This document shows positions 1-11,115 of a DNA stretch of 64,000 bases, piece after piece. Below the pieces are notes generated by a model that was not told the origin of the DNA, made no database searches, and worked only from the letters and a program-made list of their open reading frames with translations. A program made the position numbers and the translations under genes. This stretch comes from Daldinia sp. FL1419 (Eukaryota; Ascomycota; Sordariomycetes; Xylariales; Hypoxylaceae). Each line of letters opens with the position of its first letter. Within the stretch, counting starts at the first letter, position 1. The stretch spans positions 1 to 64,000 of the forward strand of contig MU623360.1 of assembly GCA_025201765.1 (NCBI GenBank), read 5' to 3'.

Positions 1-369
1 ATTAAAATTTTTATATATTTTAAGAATAAAATCATGATATTTTATTAAAACTATTTCGAAAATCTCAACGGTTTTATATGATACAATGGTTTTCAACATT
101 TGCAACGATCGATTTCGAACCTAAAAATTCAATTCAGATTTGGCCCTACTATTATTCAATTGGAGGTCACCCCAAGGGCTGACACAATCCTTAAGTTTTC
201 AAATAAAATCTTTTATAAATACTTAATCTATTATAATCTTATTATTTTTAAAAATTTATATAAATCTTTTATAAATATCTAATTAATATATTTTTATTTT
301 TTATTTTTATAATAAATTTAATATTAAACCAATATAAAACAATTAGGTTATAAATATTACCCTATAAAG

Positions 370-525
370 ATCCTATTAACCTCCTTAAAACCAGACCCTC
401 CAAATTTCCACAACTCTTTAGGATATAAATAAACCCTCAAAAGTTGTCTTTCTTATCTGATTAACAGAAGATCTTAAGGTTCTAAAAATCAATTTCTTCA
501 TAGAATCTTCGTACAAAAATATACA
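370..525 (-). repeat. Degenerate repeat family, inverted copy 1
   Basis: Its reverse complement matches 1160-1315 and 1585-1720 over most of its length. Shared landmarks in order on the reverse strand are: a GTAYRAAATTTTATRRA-like stretch, TTTAAGAA, GATTAGATAAGAAA, ACTTTTGAGGG, TTTATTTAT, TGTGGAAATTT and GGAGGTTAATA. Mismatches are mostly transitions, as expected for RIP. Matches were found by eye. Confidence 0.65.
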
Positions 526-734
526 ATTTCAATCCCTCCTTTAATTATATCTACCTAAAAATGCATTAATATTAACAAACAATCACCATTATTAATTCTT
601 TTACCAAATTATTCTATTCTCCTCCTTAAAATATTATCACCTTACATCTTTTTTCTTATATAACCTTTAATTATTATTAATTAATTAAAATACAAGACAT
701 ATCCTGCAAGATTTATTAAAACTCTTATTTACTA

Positions 735-840
735 TTCAATATATAAGCCCTCAAAAGTTGTTTTTCTTATCTGATCAACTCAAACTTATTATAATCCTTC
801 AAAAATCATTTTTATAGAGTTTTCATATGATAATGTATAT
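735..840 (-). repeat. Degenerate repeat family, inverted copy 2 (partial)
   Basis: Carries CCCTCAAAAGTTGTTTTTCTT followed by ATCTGATCAAC, nearly identical to the matching part of 370-525 and in the same orientation. The outer part, including the GGAGGTTAATA end, is missing, so this is a truncated or more diverged copy. Confidence 0.55.
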
Positions 841-1159
841 TCTTTTAATCCTCTCTTGAATATAACATTCTCATGCGCGCTATTATTGGTAAGTAGTCAC
901 ATATAATAGTCCTTCTACCCAATCATTCTATTACATTCTTCAGGATATAGTTACCTTGTATTTTTGAGCTTATACAACTTCTGGCTTATTATAAAGCTCC
1001 TATTTAATATAAATAATTAATAAGGTTTTGATAAAATATTAAAAATTTATGATTAGGTTTATCCTTTTTTGATTAGTTAATCCCAGTTAATCCTAACTAA
1101 TTATAGAATTACTACCATTAAATAAAAACTTTAATAACTCCTACAGGATATACCCTGCA

Positions 1160-1315
1160 TTTTTATTGTACAAAATTTTATAGAAAAACTAATAATTTTA
1201 TGTTTAAGAACTTAAACTGATTAGATAAAAAAATAACTTTTGAGGGCCTATTTATGTTTAAAAAGGCTGTGGAAATTTTAGAAGGGTTGGTTCTATGGAG
1301 GTTAATAAGGTTTTG
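1160..1315 (+). repeat. Degenerate repeat family, plus-strand copy 3
   Basis: Plus-strand copy of the family also seen inverted at 370-525, with GATTAGATAAAAAAATAAC, TTTTGAGGGCCTATTTATG, CTGTGGAAATTTTAGAAGG and GGAGGTTAATAAGG in order. It is preceded at 1141-1160 by ACAGGATATACCCTGCATTTT-like sequence that recurs near 1418-1436, so two repeat families are interleaved. Confidence 0.65.
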
Positions 1316-1584
1316 TAGCTTTATTTATGTAATTATTTTACCCCAGTTTAATATTATTTATATTTTTTTGGTAAAATAATGAAATAAATAGGAATTTTAA
1401 TAGCTTTTGTAGGATATACCCTACATTTTAATTATTTTATAATAAATTAAAAATTATATAGAATAGAATATATAAGGTGATTATATTTTGAAGAAGATAT
1501 TAATATGATTAAATAAAAAAATTAATAAAGGTGATTATTTGGTAATGGTAGTATGTTCTTAGGAGGCTATATTTAATAAAGATA

Positions 1585-1720
1585 AAAAAAGTGTATATAT
1601 TTGTATGAAATTTTATGAGAAAATTGATGATTTTATCTTTAAGAATTTGATTTGATTAGATAAGAAATAATTTTTTAGGGTTTATTTATGTTTTAAAAAG
1701 CTTGTGGAGATTTTAGAAAG
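1585..1720 (+). repeat. Degenerate repeat family, plus-strand copy 4
   Basis: Second plus-oriented copy, with GATTAGATAAGAAATAATT, AGGGTTTATTTATG and TGTGGAGATTTTAGAAAGG in the same order as copy 3 and mostly transition differences. It also shares the upstream GTATGAAATTTTATGAGAA portion, which copy 3 shows more weakly. Confidence 0.6.
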
Positions 1721-4700
1721 GGTGTTTTTCCAAAGTTGATGATATTGTTTATTAATGAATTAATCTTAATAAAAAGAATTGGAAAAATTGTAAGGAAATT
1801 GATTAAACTTTATATAAATTTAAAAGAAAAGTTTTAATTCTTTAAATCTCTTAATTGTTATATTTTTGTTCTTTAATCTTTAAATGTTTTTTGGTTTTAT
1901 TTAAAGTTCTTTAATTTTGTTTGTTGGTTTGTTTAATTGATTGGTTGTTGTTATTAAGCTGTATGTGGTTAAAAGTTTGTTTAAATTTGTTTTATTTTAG
2001 TTATTTTAATGGTATGTTTGGTTACGGTTTAATTATTGATTTTATTAATATCTTTTTAAGCTATATGTATAAATTAAATCCTTCTTGTTCAAAATAAGTA
2101 ATTTGTTATAGTCCATAGGTTATGCGGTTATTTAATTGTAGGTTTTTAGGGGTATTGCTTGGAATAGGTTTTAATATACGTTTGTTGTTTGTTTTTATGT
2201 TGTATGTCCTGATTGGCTTGTGTTTAGGTAAATGAATAGTTTTAGGTATCTTGTTTTGGGGTATTGTTTCAGAGGTTTTGTTAGTTACTAATATTAATAT
2301 TGGGTTGTTGATTATTTGTATTGCTGTTAATTTGGTTAGTAATTTTATATAATTATTAAGCTTTTTATAATGATTATTGTTTTTAGCTATAATAATTAAT
2401 TTTTGTGGTTTGTGTTTGATTATATGTAGTATGTAAATATATTAAAATTTATAAATTTAATTATTTTTTTAAATAATTATAAACATTATATGTAACTCCC
2501 CAAAAATAGGCTTTCCTAACTTTTTAAGTATTGTAATTATTTAATTTTTAATATAATTGGTTTGTTAAACTAATCTTTTGTAAATTAAATTAATAATTTA
2601 TAAATGGTGTTTTTTTAAGGTATAAACTATAAGAAAGAAGTGATTTTGATTATATATCTTTATTAATTTTATATGTTTTAAATTAGATAAGTTTATATAT
2701 ATTAATAAAAATAATATTTGAGTTCTTTACTATATAACTTTTATAATTAATAAATTAAAACTTCTTTTAAAATTATAATTTAAGATTTATATTGATTCTT
2801 TTTTGTAGAAGATTTTTTAATTAAATATATTATATATAATAAGTTCCTAAAAAACCATAATATAAAAATTATTTAATTATTATTTTTTAATGTAAAATTA
2901 TAAAATTTAAATTAATATTAATAATAAATTATTATGTTAATAATTTATTTTAATTTCTAATAATACTATTATGTTTTTAATAAGTTAATTAAATATAAAT
3001 GTAAGGCTTTTAATCTTTTTAGTATTTATATTTAACCAAAAAAATAGGTTTTTATAATTAATTAATTTGTTATATTTAATTAGGTAAATGGTTTCTATTA
3101 ATATTTATAATAATTTAATTATGTTGCTATAAGTAGTAAAGGTTTCCAAAATTGATGAATTGGTTATATTAGTGATTTAATAATAATTTGAATGTTATTA
3201 ATGGTGTTTGGTAATTGGTAGTAATGTTGGTATTAAATGCGTGTAATATGAATAGTGTTGACTGATCAGGTAGAATATAAGTTTTAAAGAAGATAAAACT
3301 ATATTATAGTGGAAAAAAGAGTGTTGTAAGAAAAAGAAAGAATTAACAATATTTTATGTTTTAATTCCATAATTGTTGTTACTTGAATTAATAAGTATTT
3401 ATTAATTATAATTATAATTTTAATATATATACTTAAACTTATACATGAATATTAAGTGGTATTTTTTAATAATTTAATCATATTAATTATAAATAGTATT
3501 TTTCATTTTAATATTATGTTTTAATACCATAGCTTTCTTTTTTTTTCTCTTTTTTTTTCTTTCCAGATTTATTTTTTAATTTTTTTAATTTAAAATGTTT
3601 TATCACATCTAATCAAATATTATTTAACATATTTTTTTAATTTAAATTAATTAATATAAATTTTTTAAGTAATAATTTCATATTATTAATAATATTATTA
3701 ATAATTAATATTTTAAATAATAATAATAATAATAATAATAGTTTAAATGATTAATCTATTATTGTTCTTGTTGCTTTATCATTTAATCATATTCCTACAA
3801 TATAATTTGATTAAATTAATGATATTAACAAATTTAAAAAATATTGAAAATTAATTACTTATATTAATGGTTTTTTCCTTAATTTTTATTACTTTGTAAA
3901 TAACTTTTCGAAATAATCTAAATAAATAATTCCTGGTTGATCAAAACATCTAAATACTTGGCATAATAAAATTCAAAATCCTTAACAACGCTACAATTAA
4001 TTACTATATCCAATAAAAAATCATTAATAATAATTTTTAGAAAAATAATCCTTATTATCCTTACTATCATAATATTATTCTATTACAATTATCTAAACAA
4101 CTTATTATATATATCAATATTTGTAGAAATAATCCTATTAATAAATACATAACCAAAATTCTAATTAATTCCCGTTATATACAAAACTTAATAACTCAAA
4201 TATTTAACTTTCTGAATGAAATTTTTTGCAAATTTTATAAAAAATACTTCTAATTATTTAATTTTAAAAACTATGTTAGTATATGACTATTTTTTAAATA
4301 CCATACTTTTTTTAATAAAAATAACTATAATAATTGTTTATATATTATGATAAAATATAACCTTTAAATTCCTGAGCTTAAATTCCTTCGCGCTCAAACT
4401 AATTACATCCCTCCTATTTAAGAGGATATTACTAAAAAAAGTTCCCCAACTATAAACAAATATAATAATCAAAAATTAATAAAGAAAATACTTTCTTCTT
4501 AAGCGTAAAAAAAAAAGATAATAACATCAAAATATTATTATATAATAAATATAATAATCTAATTATCAATTAATTTTTATATATATAAAATTTAAAAATA
4601 AAATAAAAAAAAACCTAACAATTCGAATTTTAACTAATTACAAGCTTAATCTTAAGTAGTAACTCCATAAATAACAATATTAACTTACCTCTTAACATTC

Positions 4701-4854
4701 CTATTAATTATCCAATACGATATCTCTACAATCATATTATCCTCAACTATTTTATATCATTAGAAAACATAATGTACATCCTTAAACCATTAAATTATAT
4801 TCAATCTATTAAATTAAAAAAGGTACTAAAGGGACTGGTAAGGGTGCTTCATAA

Positions 4855-4935
4855 AGCAATAATATGCTAATCAAACAAGAAATAACTCTTAAAGGCCTAT
4901 TTATATCCAAAAAAAACCTATGGAAACCCTAAAAA
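4855..4935 (+). repeat. Degenerate repeat family, distal copy 5
   Basis: A short copy near the far side of the island, with CAAGAAATAACTCTTAAAGG, CCTATTTATAT and CTATGGAAACCCT in family order. It shows the family spans the island rather than only its first 2 kb. Confidence 0.5.
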
Positions 4936-5313
4936 AAAAATAATTTTAATTATATAATTACACTACACAATTCAATATATAACTAAATATAAAACTAATC
5001 AATTAAGATATAACTAAGTAAAATATAAGGCTAACCAATCAAAAAAGGCTGATATAACTAGCCAATCAAAAAAAAACTTATATATTTAATTAATAAAACA
5101 TAAATAATTTATAAAACCCTTAAAATCTAAACTTTTTCAATTTAAAAAAAAATTTTAATATCCTAATTAAATAAAAAAAAATAAAAAAATTTAAAAAAAA
5201 TAAATATATAAAATTATTTAAGATTTAAAAATTATAAGGTTAATATATAAGATTATTATACTAAATAAGGTGCTATTTTTTCATTACCCATACAATTTCG
5301 TTACAACAAAAAA

Positions 5314-5331
5314 CCTTAAGAAAACTTAAGG
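5314..5331. repeat. Short hairpin at island edge
   Basis: Perfect 7-bp inverted repeat CCTTAAG / CTTAAGG with an AAAA loop, exactly where composition changes from AT-rich to normal. Function unknown; it may be incidental. Confidence 0.5.
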
Positions 5332-5995
5332 CATTTCAACCAATCAGAGGTTCTAAACCCCCGAAACGTTTCATCAAATATAACGGTTTTAATTTTACAA
5401 TGGTTGTTGAAAATACCCCTTTGCCACTATGGTAGGCAACTTAACCTTATGTGTAGACACTTGTAGGGATCTACGCTGTTCGGAAAATTCATTTTGTTTT
5501 TATTTCAACCATCTAGCTCGACTTGATGCGTTGAGGGGGGCCTACTAACTACCTAACCTAGGTATGTAGTTACCTATATAATGTCTAATCTACTTGGTGA
5601 TATCAATGCCATTTACACTTACTAATACATCTAACGTAAAAACTCTCTACCCAAGGTTAGGTACATGTATTAGGCATGCCGGCAGTACTAAGGTATAGAA
5701 AATCAATCATCTGGCTAAATACACTATATCCATATAGGTACCTACTAAGGTAGAGGTACCTATGTTATATTCATAATGTACCTATCATTGGCGCAATGCT
5801 TCCCAACCTGAGATATGAAACGAATGAGTAGTCGTCATTCAACGCCACATGCCTCGCATTAATAAGTCATCCCCTTACAACTACCTACGTAGTAGACATT
5901 GTAACTTGAAGCAATAGAAAGCCGGTCGGAGTTAAGCCAAGGGCTATCAATCTCCAGTATCATGAAGTCGTCCCTGCGATTGTTGGACCCTGAAC
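5332..5995. other. Intergenic, 3' side of RutA-like gene
   Basis: No coding region seen. It contains several copies of the TAGGTACCTA-type palindrome (around 5560, 5580, 5735 and 5755) that recurs across the window, and a sequence at 5382-5415 resembling 67-100 on the other side of the AT-rich island. Confidence 0.6.
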
Positions 5996-7078
5996 CTACG
6001 CTTTACCCTGCCGACTCTTCATCAATGGTTGCACCTTTTGACCAAACGTCTCTATTCCCAACAAAAAGTCGTCGAACGTAAGCATAATCCCTTTGGTCCC
6101 CGGAACCGCCGCGACTTCATCTAACATGCCGGCAACGTTCTCGTAAGAGCCTACCAGGGTGCCCATGTTGATATTTACTGCGCCTTCCGGGAGTCGCAGG
6201 CTGCTAGCCGTAGAGTTGGCGTCCGCATTGACATCTTTAGACGATTGAGATCTCATCCAAGACAACGCATCTTCGTCGGCACCATCGTTATACAATTTCC
6301 ACTTGGCCTGGGCTGCCTCATCAGTTTCGTCGGCTATGACCATGAACAAGACATACGAACTGACGTCGCGACCCGTCTTAGCAGTTGCTTCAACGAGACG
6401 AGATGTCGCTTGGCCGTACGCCGCTGGGGTATTAATTCCAGCACCTATCACAAAGTTGTAGTCCGCGTGATTCGAGGCGAACTCGATTCCCCTGCCTGAT
6501 TGCCCGGCGGCAACTATCTTGACGCCCGAATCTTTCGGCCGAGGAGACAGCTTGCAGTCGTCCATCTGGAAATATTTCCCCTTGAAATTTGACACGCCAT
6601 CCTTCCAAAGTTCTTTCATGATTTGGACATATTCGGTGGCGTAGTCGTACCGATACCCGAAATACTCATCACCGGGCCAAAGACCCATTTGAGTATACTC
6701 GGCCGACTGCCAGCCCGTGACTATATTGATTCCGAATCGCCCTGAGGCCACTGAGTCAATCGTCGTGGCCATTCGAGCAGTTATGGCTGGGGGCAAGGTA
6801 AGGACGGCTACTGAAGCGAACAACTTGATCTTCGATGTGACAGCGGCTAGGGCTGACATGAGGGTAAAGCTCTCGAGGTTATGATCCCAGAATTCGCTTT
6901 TACCGCCGAATCCGCGTAGCTTGATCATAGAAAGGGCGAAGTCGAAGCCATAACTCTCCGCTTTTTGTACAACCTGTTTGTTCAGCTCAAAGGTTGGCAT
7001 GTACTGAGGCGATGTCGTCGATATTAACCAGCCATTGTTGCCAATGGGGATAAAGACACCAATGTCTACCGTTGTCAT
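5996..7078 (-). CDS. RutA-like pyrimidine monooxygenase (bacterial luciferase fold)
   Basis: Intronless 360-residue protein of the bacterial luciferase-like, FMN-dependent monooxygenase superfamily. It matches bacterial RutA almost end to end: VFIPIGNNGWLIST near residue 9, PTFELNKQVVQKAE, FDFALSMIKLRGFGGKSEFW, TLPPAITARMA, VTGWQ, WPGDEYF, YVLFMVIADETD, SAVNINMGTLVGSYE-like and LTFDDFL near the C-terminus. RutA opens the uracil or thymine ring, using reduced FMN and O2, to give ureidoacrylate. Length equals the bacterial family. ATG at 7078 places the conserved N-terminus correctly and TAG follows GKA. No other rut genes lie nearby, so whether it feeds uracil catabolism is unknown. It is divergently transcribed from the Ap4A phosphorylase gene and lies 0.66 kb from the AT-rich island. 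Absence of introns plus the bacterial-type sequence suggests horizontal transfer (inference). Confidence 0.93.
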   Translation of the reverse strand: MTTVDIGVFIPIGNNGWLISTTSPQYMPTFELNKQVVQKAESYGFDFALSMIKLRGFGGKSEFWDHNLESFTLMSALAAVTSKIKLFASVAVLTLPPAITARMATTIDSVASGRFGINIVTGWQSAEYTQMGLWPGDEYFGYRYDYATEYVQIMKELWKDGVSNFKGKYFQMDDCKLSPRPKDSGVKIVAAGQSGRGIEFASNHADYNFVIGAGINTPAAYGQATSRLVEATAKTGRDVSSYVLFMVIADETDEAAQAKWKLYNDGADEDALSWMRSQSSKDVNADANSTASSLRLPEGAVNINMGTLVGSYENVAGMLDEVAAVPGTKGIMLTFDDFLLGIETFGQKVQPLMKSRQGKA

Positions 7079-7791
7079 TGCTCCAAGGGACCTTGAGACG
7101 TTATAAAAACTATATTTCGACGACGACGACCGAATTGAGGAGCGTCCTTCGTAAGGTATTATTGAGGAATGTTTGCTTCTTGGGGAACTGGCTACTTACA
7201 TAGAAAGCCCCTGCACTCTTGAGTTACATGGCCTTGCGATCTTCGGCATCCTCCTCCATCAACCCCGCCGTCACTTTGTAGCATTATAGATAAGTCCCAT
7301 TGGATTGTATGGTGGACATTTTCATCCCGTACATACATATGTCATAAGCAAAAAGAAACCATACGGGGTATCTACGTAAGATGATCGTCAATCATCGTTA
7401 GTTAATTTAATGGCGGATAGATACACCTATTTGCATACAAGTACGTAAGAGATATCTCTAGAGCTTATATATAATGATATAAGGTAGGTAGGTATCTCTA
7501 GAAGAGTAAGCAGACAAGGTATAACAAGCAAGATTACCGAAGCCTTTCGAACGAAGGAAATGACTTCCTATGTATTAAGGGGAGGTTGTTAACGTATGAA
7601 CGGCATTCATTATTCATTATGGGTTTGCATAACGGACGCCAATCTTTCCCAGCCGACAAACAGCTGGCGAATTCGATGCCAATGCTTTGACGCTCCTCTA
7701 CGGCGATGATGTAATTAACAACCAAGGACTCGAGCCCAGAGACATCTTCACATTGTCATTATCGACATACGCTAGGTATCCGGTCGCCACA
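7079..7791. promoter_or_regulatory. Divergent intergenic region
   Basis: 713 bp between two start codons facing away from each other, so it should hold both promoters. No recognised binding site was identified with confidence. An open frame runs into the Ap4A phosphorylase start from 7687 but begins with TTG and lacks family similarity before the ATG at 7792. Confidence 0.5.
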
Positions 7792-8825
7792 ATGGTGGAA
7801 ATAGCTCGTTCGGCCGCGCCGCAGAATCTCCCGGAGCTCGTAAAAGCAGCCTTCAATGCGGCTCGAGTCAATGGCGACTTGACCTACTATCCGACTCAAG
7901 TCACCATCTTGACACCGAATTCCATTCCCGTAAGTATGCCTCTATATACCTAACTCATACTTTTACGCATAACCACCTAGATAATAAAGCAAAAACTCAC
8001 AATCTGCCTCAGTTCCAGCTTCGGTTCTCGCCAGCTTTGGCGTTGAAACCCAAAGCTCCAAAACCAAAAGAGCCTCACGGCAAGCCGTTCAATCCCTTCG
8101 AAAACCCCTCCCCCGCCATGCTTATCGCCGACCTACCGCCATCCCATCGACTTGTGCTGAATAAATTCGCAGTCGTACCGGAACACTTTATCCTGATTAC
8201 CAAGGATTTCAAGCCTCAGACGCATATCTTAGAGAAGGAAGACCTGGCCGCGACGTTTGCTTGTATCCAAGCTTACCGTGCAAACGGACGGGAGTTGTTT
8301 GCGTTCTTCAATTCGGGTCCGCATTCTGGCGCCAGTCAACCGCACCGCCACTTGCAGCTCCTTCCTGTGGAGAGAATGAGAGACGGATTGGAGGAGGTGG
8401 ATCGTGGTAGCGATTGGAGCGTATTAGCAGAGAGAGTCACCGAATCCGAGAAAGCATTGCCATTTAAAGTCTTTACAGCAAACATCCGCTCGGATATGAC
8501 TGCAGACGAGAGGCACGGCGCATACCTGGAACTGTATAGAAACGCCGTCAAGGCCGCGTTCCCAGACAAGCAGCCTAGTGGCGAAGGTGAGGCCGTACTA
8601 AGCTATAATTTCGCAATGACAAGTGATTCTATAGCTCTCTGCCCGAGGACGGCGGAGGGTGCGATGATCAAAGATAAATTAGGCCAAGATGTGGGTGTAG
8701 TATCGCTCAACGGGACAGTTCTAGCCGGCACTACTCTTGTCAAAAATGAGGTCGAATGGGATGTCTTGAGAGAAGATCCCGATCAGTTGCTCAATGTCCT
8801 TAAAGGCATCGGTCTACCTCCTTAG
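7792..8825 (+). CDS. Ap4A phosphorylase / ATP adenylyltransferase
   Basis: Two exons, 7792-7929 and 8013-8825, give 316 residues. The intron has GTAAGT at its start and CTCAG at its end, phase 0. The protein belongs to the fungal APA1/APA2 diadenosine tetraphosphate phosphorylase family, which splits Ap4A with phosphate to ADP and ATP. Visible hallmarks are LVLNKFAVVPEHFILITKDF, FFNSGPHSGASQPHRHLQLLP (the HxH active-site region of this HIT-related family) and a C-terminal SYNFAMTSDSIALCPR block. ATG at 7792 (context CCACAATGG) gives the usual family length of just over 300 residues. It is convergent with the Myb-like gene 275 bp downstream. Joining at the splice sites restores FQLRFSPAL, a family-typical stretch, which supports the intron. 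Confidence 0.92.
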
Positions 8826-9100
8826 CAAATATTACCAGGTAGCCAGTTAAGCTAATTAAGGGGAGTTACGCCAAAATAGAACTCGGACCAGATAGCCACG
8901 ACTGCGAAGTCAGATATTTTCTTTTGTTAGCGATAGGCCCTTCTTTGGGAGTCCCATCGTTGTAAGTACATACATACTAAAGCCTCCGGTTTCTACATTA
9001 CATTACCAAACAAGTCTAATACACACCCTTGGAAGGTTCCTATCATACACACTCGAGACCCAACATACTCGTAATGGCCTAGCCAGCCAACTATCCGAAC

Positions 9101-10906
9101 TCATTTCAATCCCACCTTGCCGTCTTCTTCCAACTCCTTCCACTTCCTATGGCAGGTAGCGCCGCCGAACTGGTACGAGCCGCCGTGATCCATGATATAT
9201 TCGGCTACCTGGCCCCACGGCGCCTTTGCCGGCATCATTTCGTTGTTTTTAGAAAGCTTTCGAACGGCTTTCTTAAGTAGACGTACCTATATCATTCATC
9301 ATCCGTCAGTTATATATAAATCCAAAGAGTCGATTCAAGGTCCAGAGGCGGAAAAAAGAAAAAAACTCACGTCATTATCTTGCCACTCGGGCTTTCTCAC
9401 ACGCGCCTCCTTGTCCTTCGTCAAAGTCCGGAACCGTCCTCGTAGCGTAGATTCGGCTTCGGTGAAATTCCCCTCGCGCCGGATCTCGCGGTAAGTCATG
9501 CCCGCCAGCTTCGATCGGACTAGGAAATCGTCCTTGGCAGACCGTGTCGTCCCGCCTCTGCCGCGTCCGCGAGGTGAGGACCCTTCGCCTGCTTGATACG
9601 TCGTATCCTGGTGCTCGTGCTTTATATAAGGGCTTCGTACTTTCTGAGGCGACTGTCCGTGGTCCGCGGAAAGCTGAGGCAGAGCTGGCCTCTTTCCTTT
9701 CGAAGATGATGACGGCGGCTCAGAGACTACCGGCACCAAGCGTGGTCTGGTCGGTTTGCTTGGCAGTTCTTTTCGCGGCTTTTGAATTTGCCGCTGTGCT
9801 TGGAATGGGCTGCGGGGGTGTTGATGCTCGTACGCGGAGTTGCCAAGGTCCAAGTCGCTACCGGCGAGCATACTGTTGTGAACCGACTCTGACGATGAAG
9901 CTGGTGTCGGCGACGGGTTAATTCGCAGCATCTTAGGCGAGATGGTAGAAGGATAACTCGAAGATGCCCAGGCGTTTACCGAAGTTCCCTGGCCGACAAT
10001 AGAGCTGTTAGCTTGCAAATGACCAGCTGCATTGTTATGTACCGCCATGGGATCAAGAGTCATAGCTGCCATGGCTTCGGAGGTTGCCAAAGAGGGAACT
10101 GAGGAAGAAAAGCTACTAGGGCTGACTTGTGTTCCCTCTAAAGGTTCACCAAAGATGGTAGAGGGCCAGTCGCCACTAGGCATGCCATCCGTATATTCCA
10201 GATAATTTGCTGTTTGGTGGCGGCCATTCATGTCGCACGTATGTACGGAAAACTGCCGCCCGTCATAGTTGGCCCCGAATTCTCGAGGGTAGGCGTTTGT
10301 TGCGCGAAGGTCCCGTAGCTGGAACACGGGCTCGTTTACAACGGACCCTTTGTTGTGTTGGGGCTGACTCGGATCAAAATCCCTTCCGGCATTTATGCCT
10401 GAGACACCAGCGGCCGTTGTTTGAGTTCCAGTAAATGGTGTCCTCGTATCAATAGATGGGAGGTAGTCGCTATTGTAGTATTCTTCGGGCTGAGAGGGCA
10501 AGCATGAGTTTCTACTCTGGTGACACACCAATGGACTAGGTGATGATCTTACCAAGTAAGCTTCATCTCCACTGTCCGCAGCCATATTCTGGAACAGACT
10601 CTGGTCATCCATTGCTCTCTTCAATTGTAGCTGGTATATTATTCCGTTGCAGAGTCTAGCAATTCCACAAGTGCAGTGAATAAACTCAAGTCGACGAACC
10701 GCCTCTGAACAGTCTTCTTGACATTCGCAGCGGAGGTGAGACTCATACGGAAAGACGCCGTCATTCGGTAGAGTAGTCCAGACTGGCTGGGGTGCTTTCG
10801 GGTTGATAAGCATCTTGGATATCTGGCTAGTATCAACGTAGGCTTCTGTATCGTCTCCTTCTGCTTCGTCCACCAGCTGCAACCCCCCTTTTCTCCCGGC
10901 TTTCAC
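9101..10906 (-). CDS. Myb/SANT-like DNA-binding protein (5' end uncertain)
   Basis: Main exon 9371-10906 and last exon 9101-9286, joined across an 84-nt intron (GTGAGT...ATAG, phase 0), give about 573 residues. The middle is low-complexity, rich in Ser, Pro, Gln and Gly, with an RGRGRGG patch. The C-terminal 100 residues form a conserved fungal Myb-like module: FLVRSKLAGMTYREIR, then PEWQDNDVRLLKKAVRKL across the splice, then PWGQVAEYIMDHGGSYQFG and CHRKWKEL. A nuclear DNA-binding or chromatin role is likely by family. A Cys/His-containing segment (residues about 58-86) precedes the low-complexity part. No ATG opens the frame at 10906 (the codon is GTG) and TAA lies in frame at 10937-10939, so the true start is either an internal ATG or an upstream exon, perhaps 10945-11115. 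Confidence 0.75.
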
Positions 10907-10944
10907 CGCCGCTTCTATCGGCCTTCTGCGCGAGTCTTAGGCAA

Positions 10945-11115
10945 GAATATACCTTCGATGCTCTTCTTGATTCTGCTGGTAGGCCGATCTTGGGTATGCT
11001 TGCAGCGGAGCCTGGCGGTCAAGAACTTGTGTTCTTGGTAGCGATGCAGGTTTTGTGCGGCCTCCCGAACATGAGTCAGGAACCGTTCCCGCAGCTTTCC
11101 TTCTGGCCAGGACAC
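10945..11115 (-). CDS. Possible first exon of the Myb-like gene
   Basis: An ATG at 11115 starts a coding-like frame (KLRERFLTHVREAAQNL, HKFLTARLRCKHTQD) immediately upstream of the Myb-like gene but in another frame. A GTATAT donor after ...KSIE and an ACAG acceptor near 10844 would join it in phase to EAYVDTSQIS through an intron of about 107 nt. This is a guess from phase and codon appearance; no homologue is recognised. Confidence 0.3.

Larger units (their letters stand above)
1..5330. repeat. AT-rich RIP-like repeat island
   Basis: About 5.3 kb that is overwhelmingly A and T, dense in TpA and stop codons in every frame, with no plausible coding region. Composition changes sharply near 5330 to ordinary fungal DNA. 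Several segments recur as diverged direct and inverted copies (see the separate repeat entries), so this is not random AT-rich spacer. In filamentous ascomycetes the usual cause is repeat-induced point mutation, which turns C into T on both strands of duplicated DNA. The original element cannot be identified because no transposase or reverse-transcriptase motif survives. A less degraded patch at about 100-190 suggests a composition boundary or unit edge there. RIP is inferred; the composition and repeats are seen directly. Confidence 0.8.
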
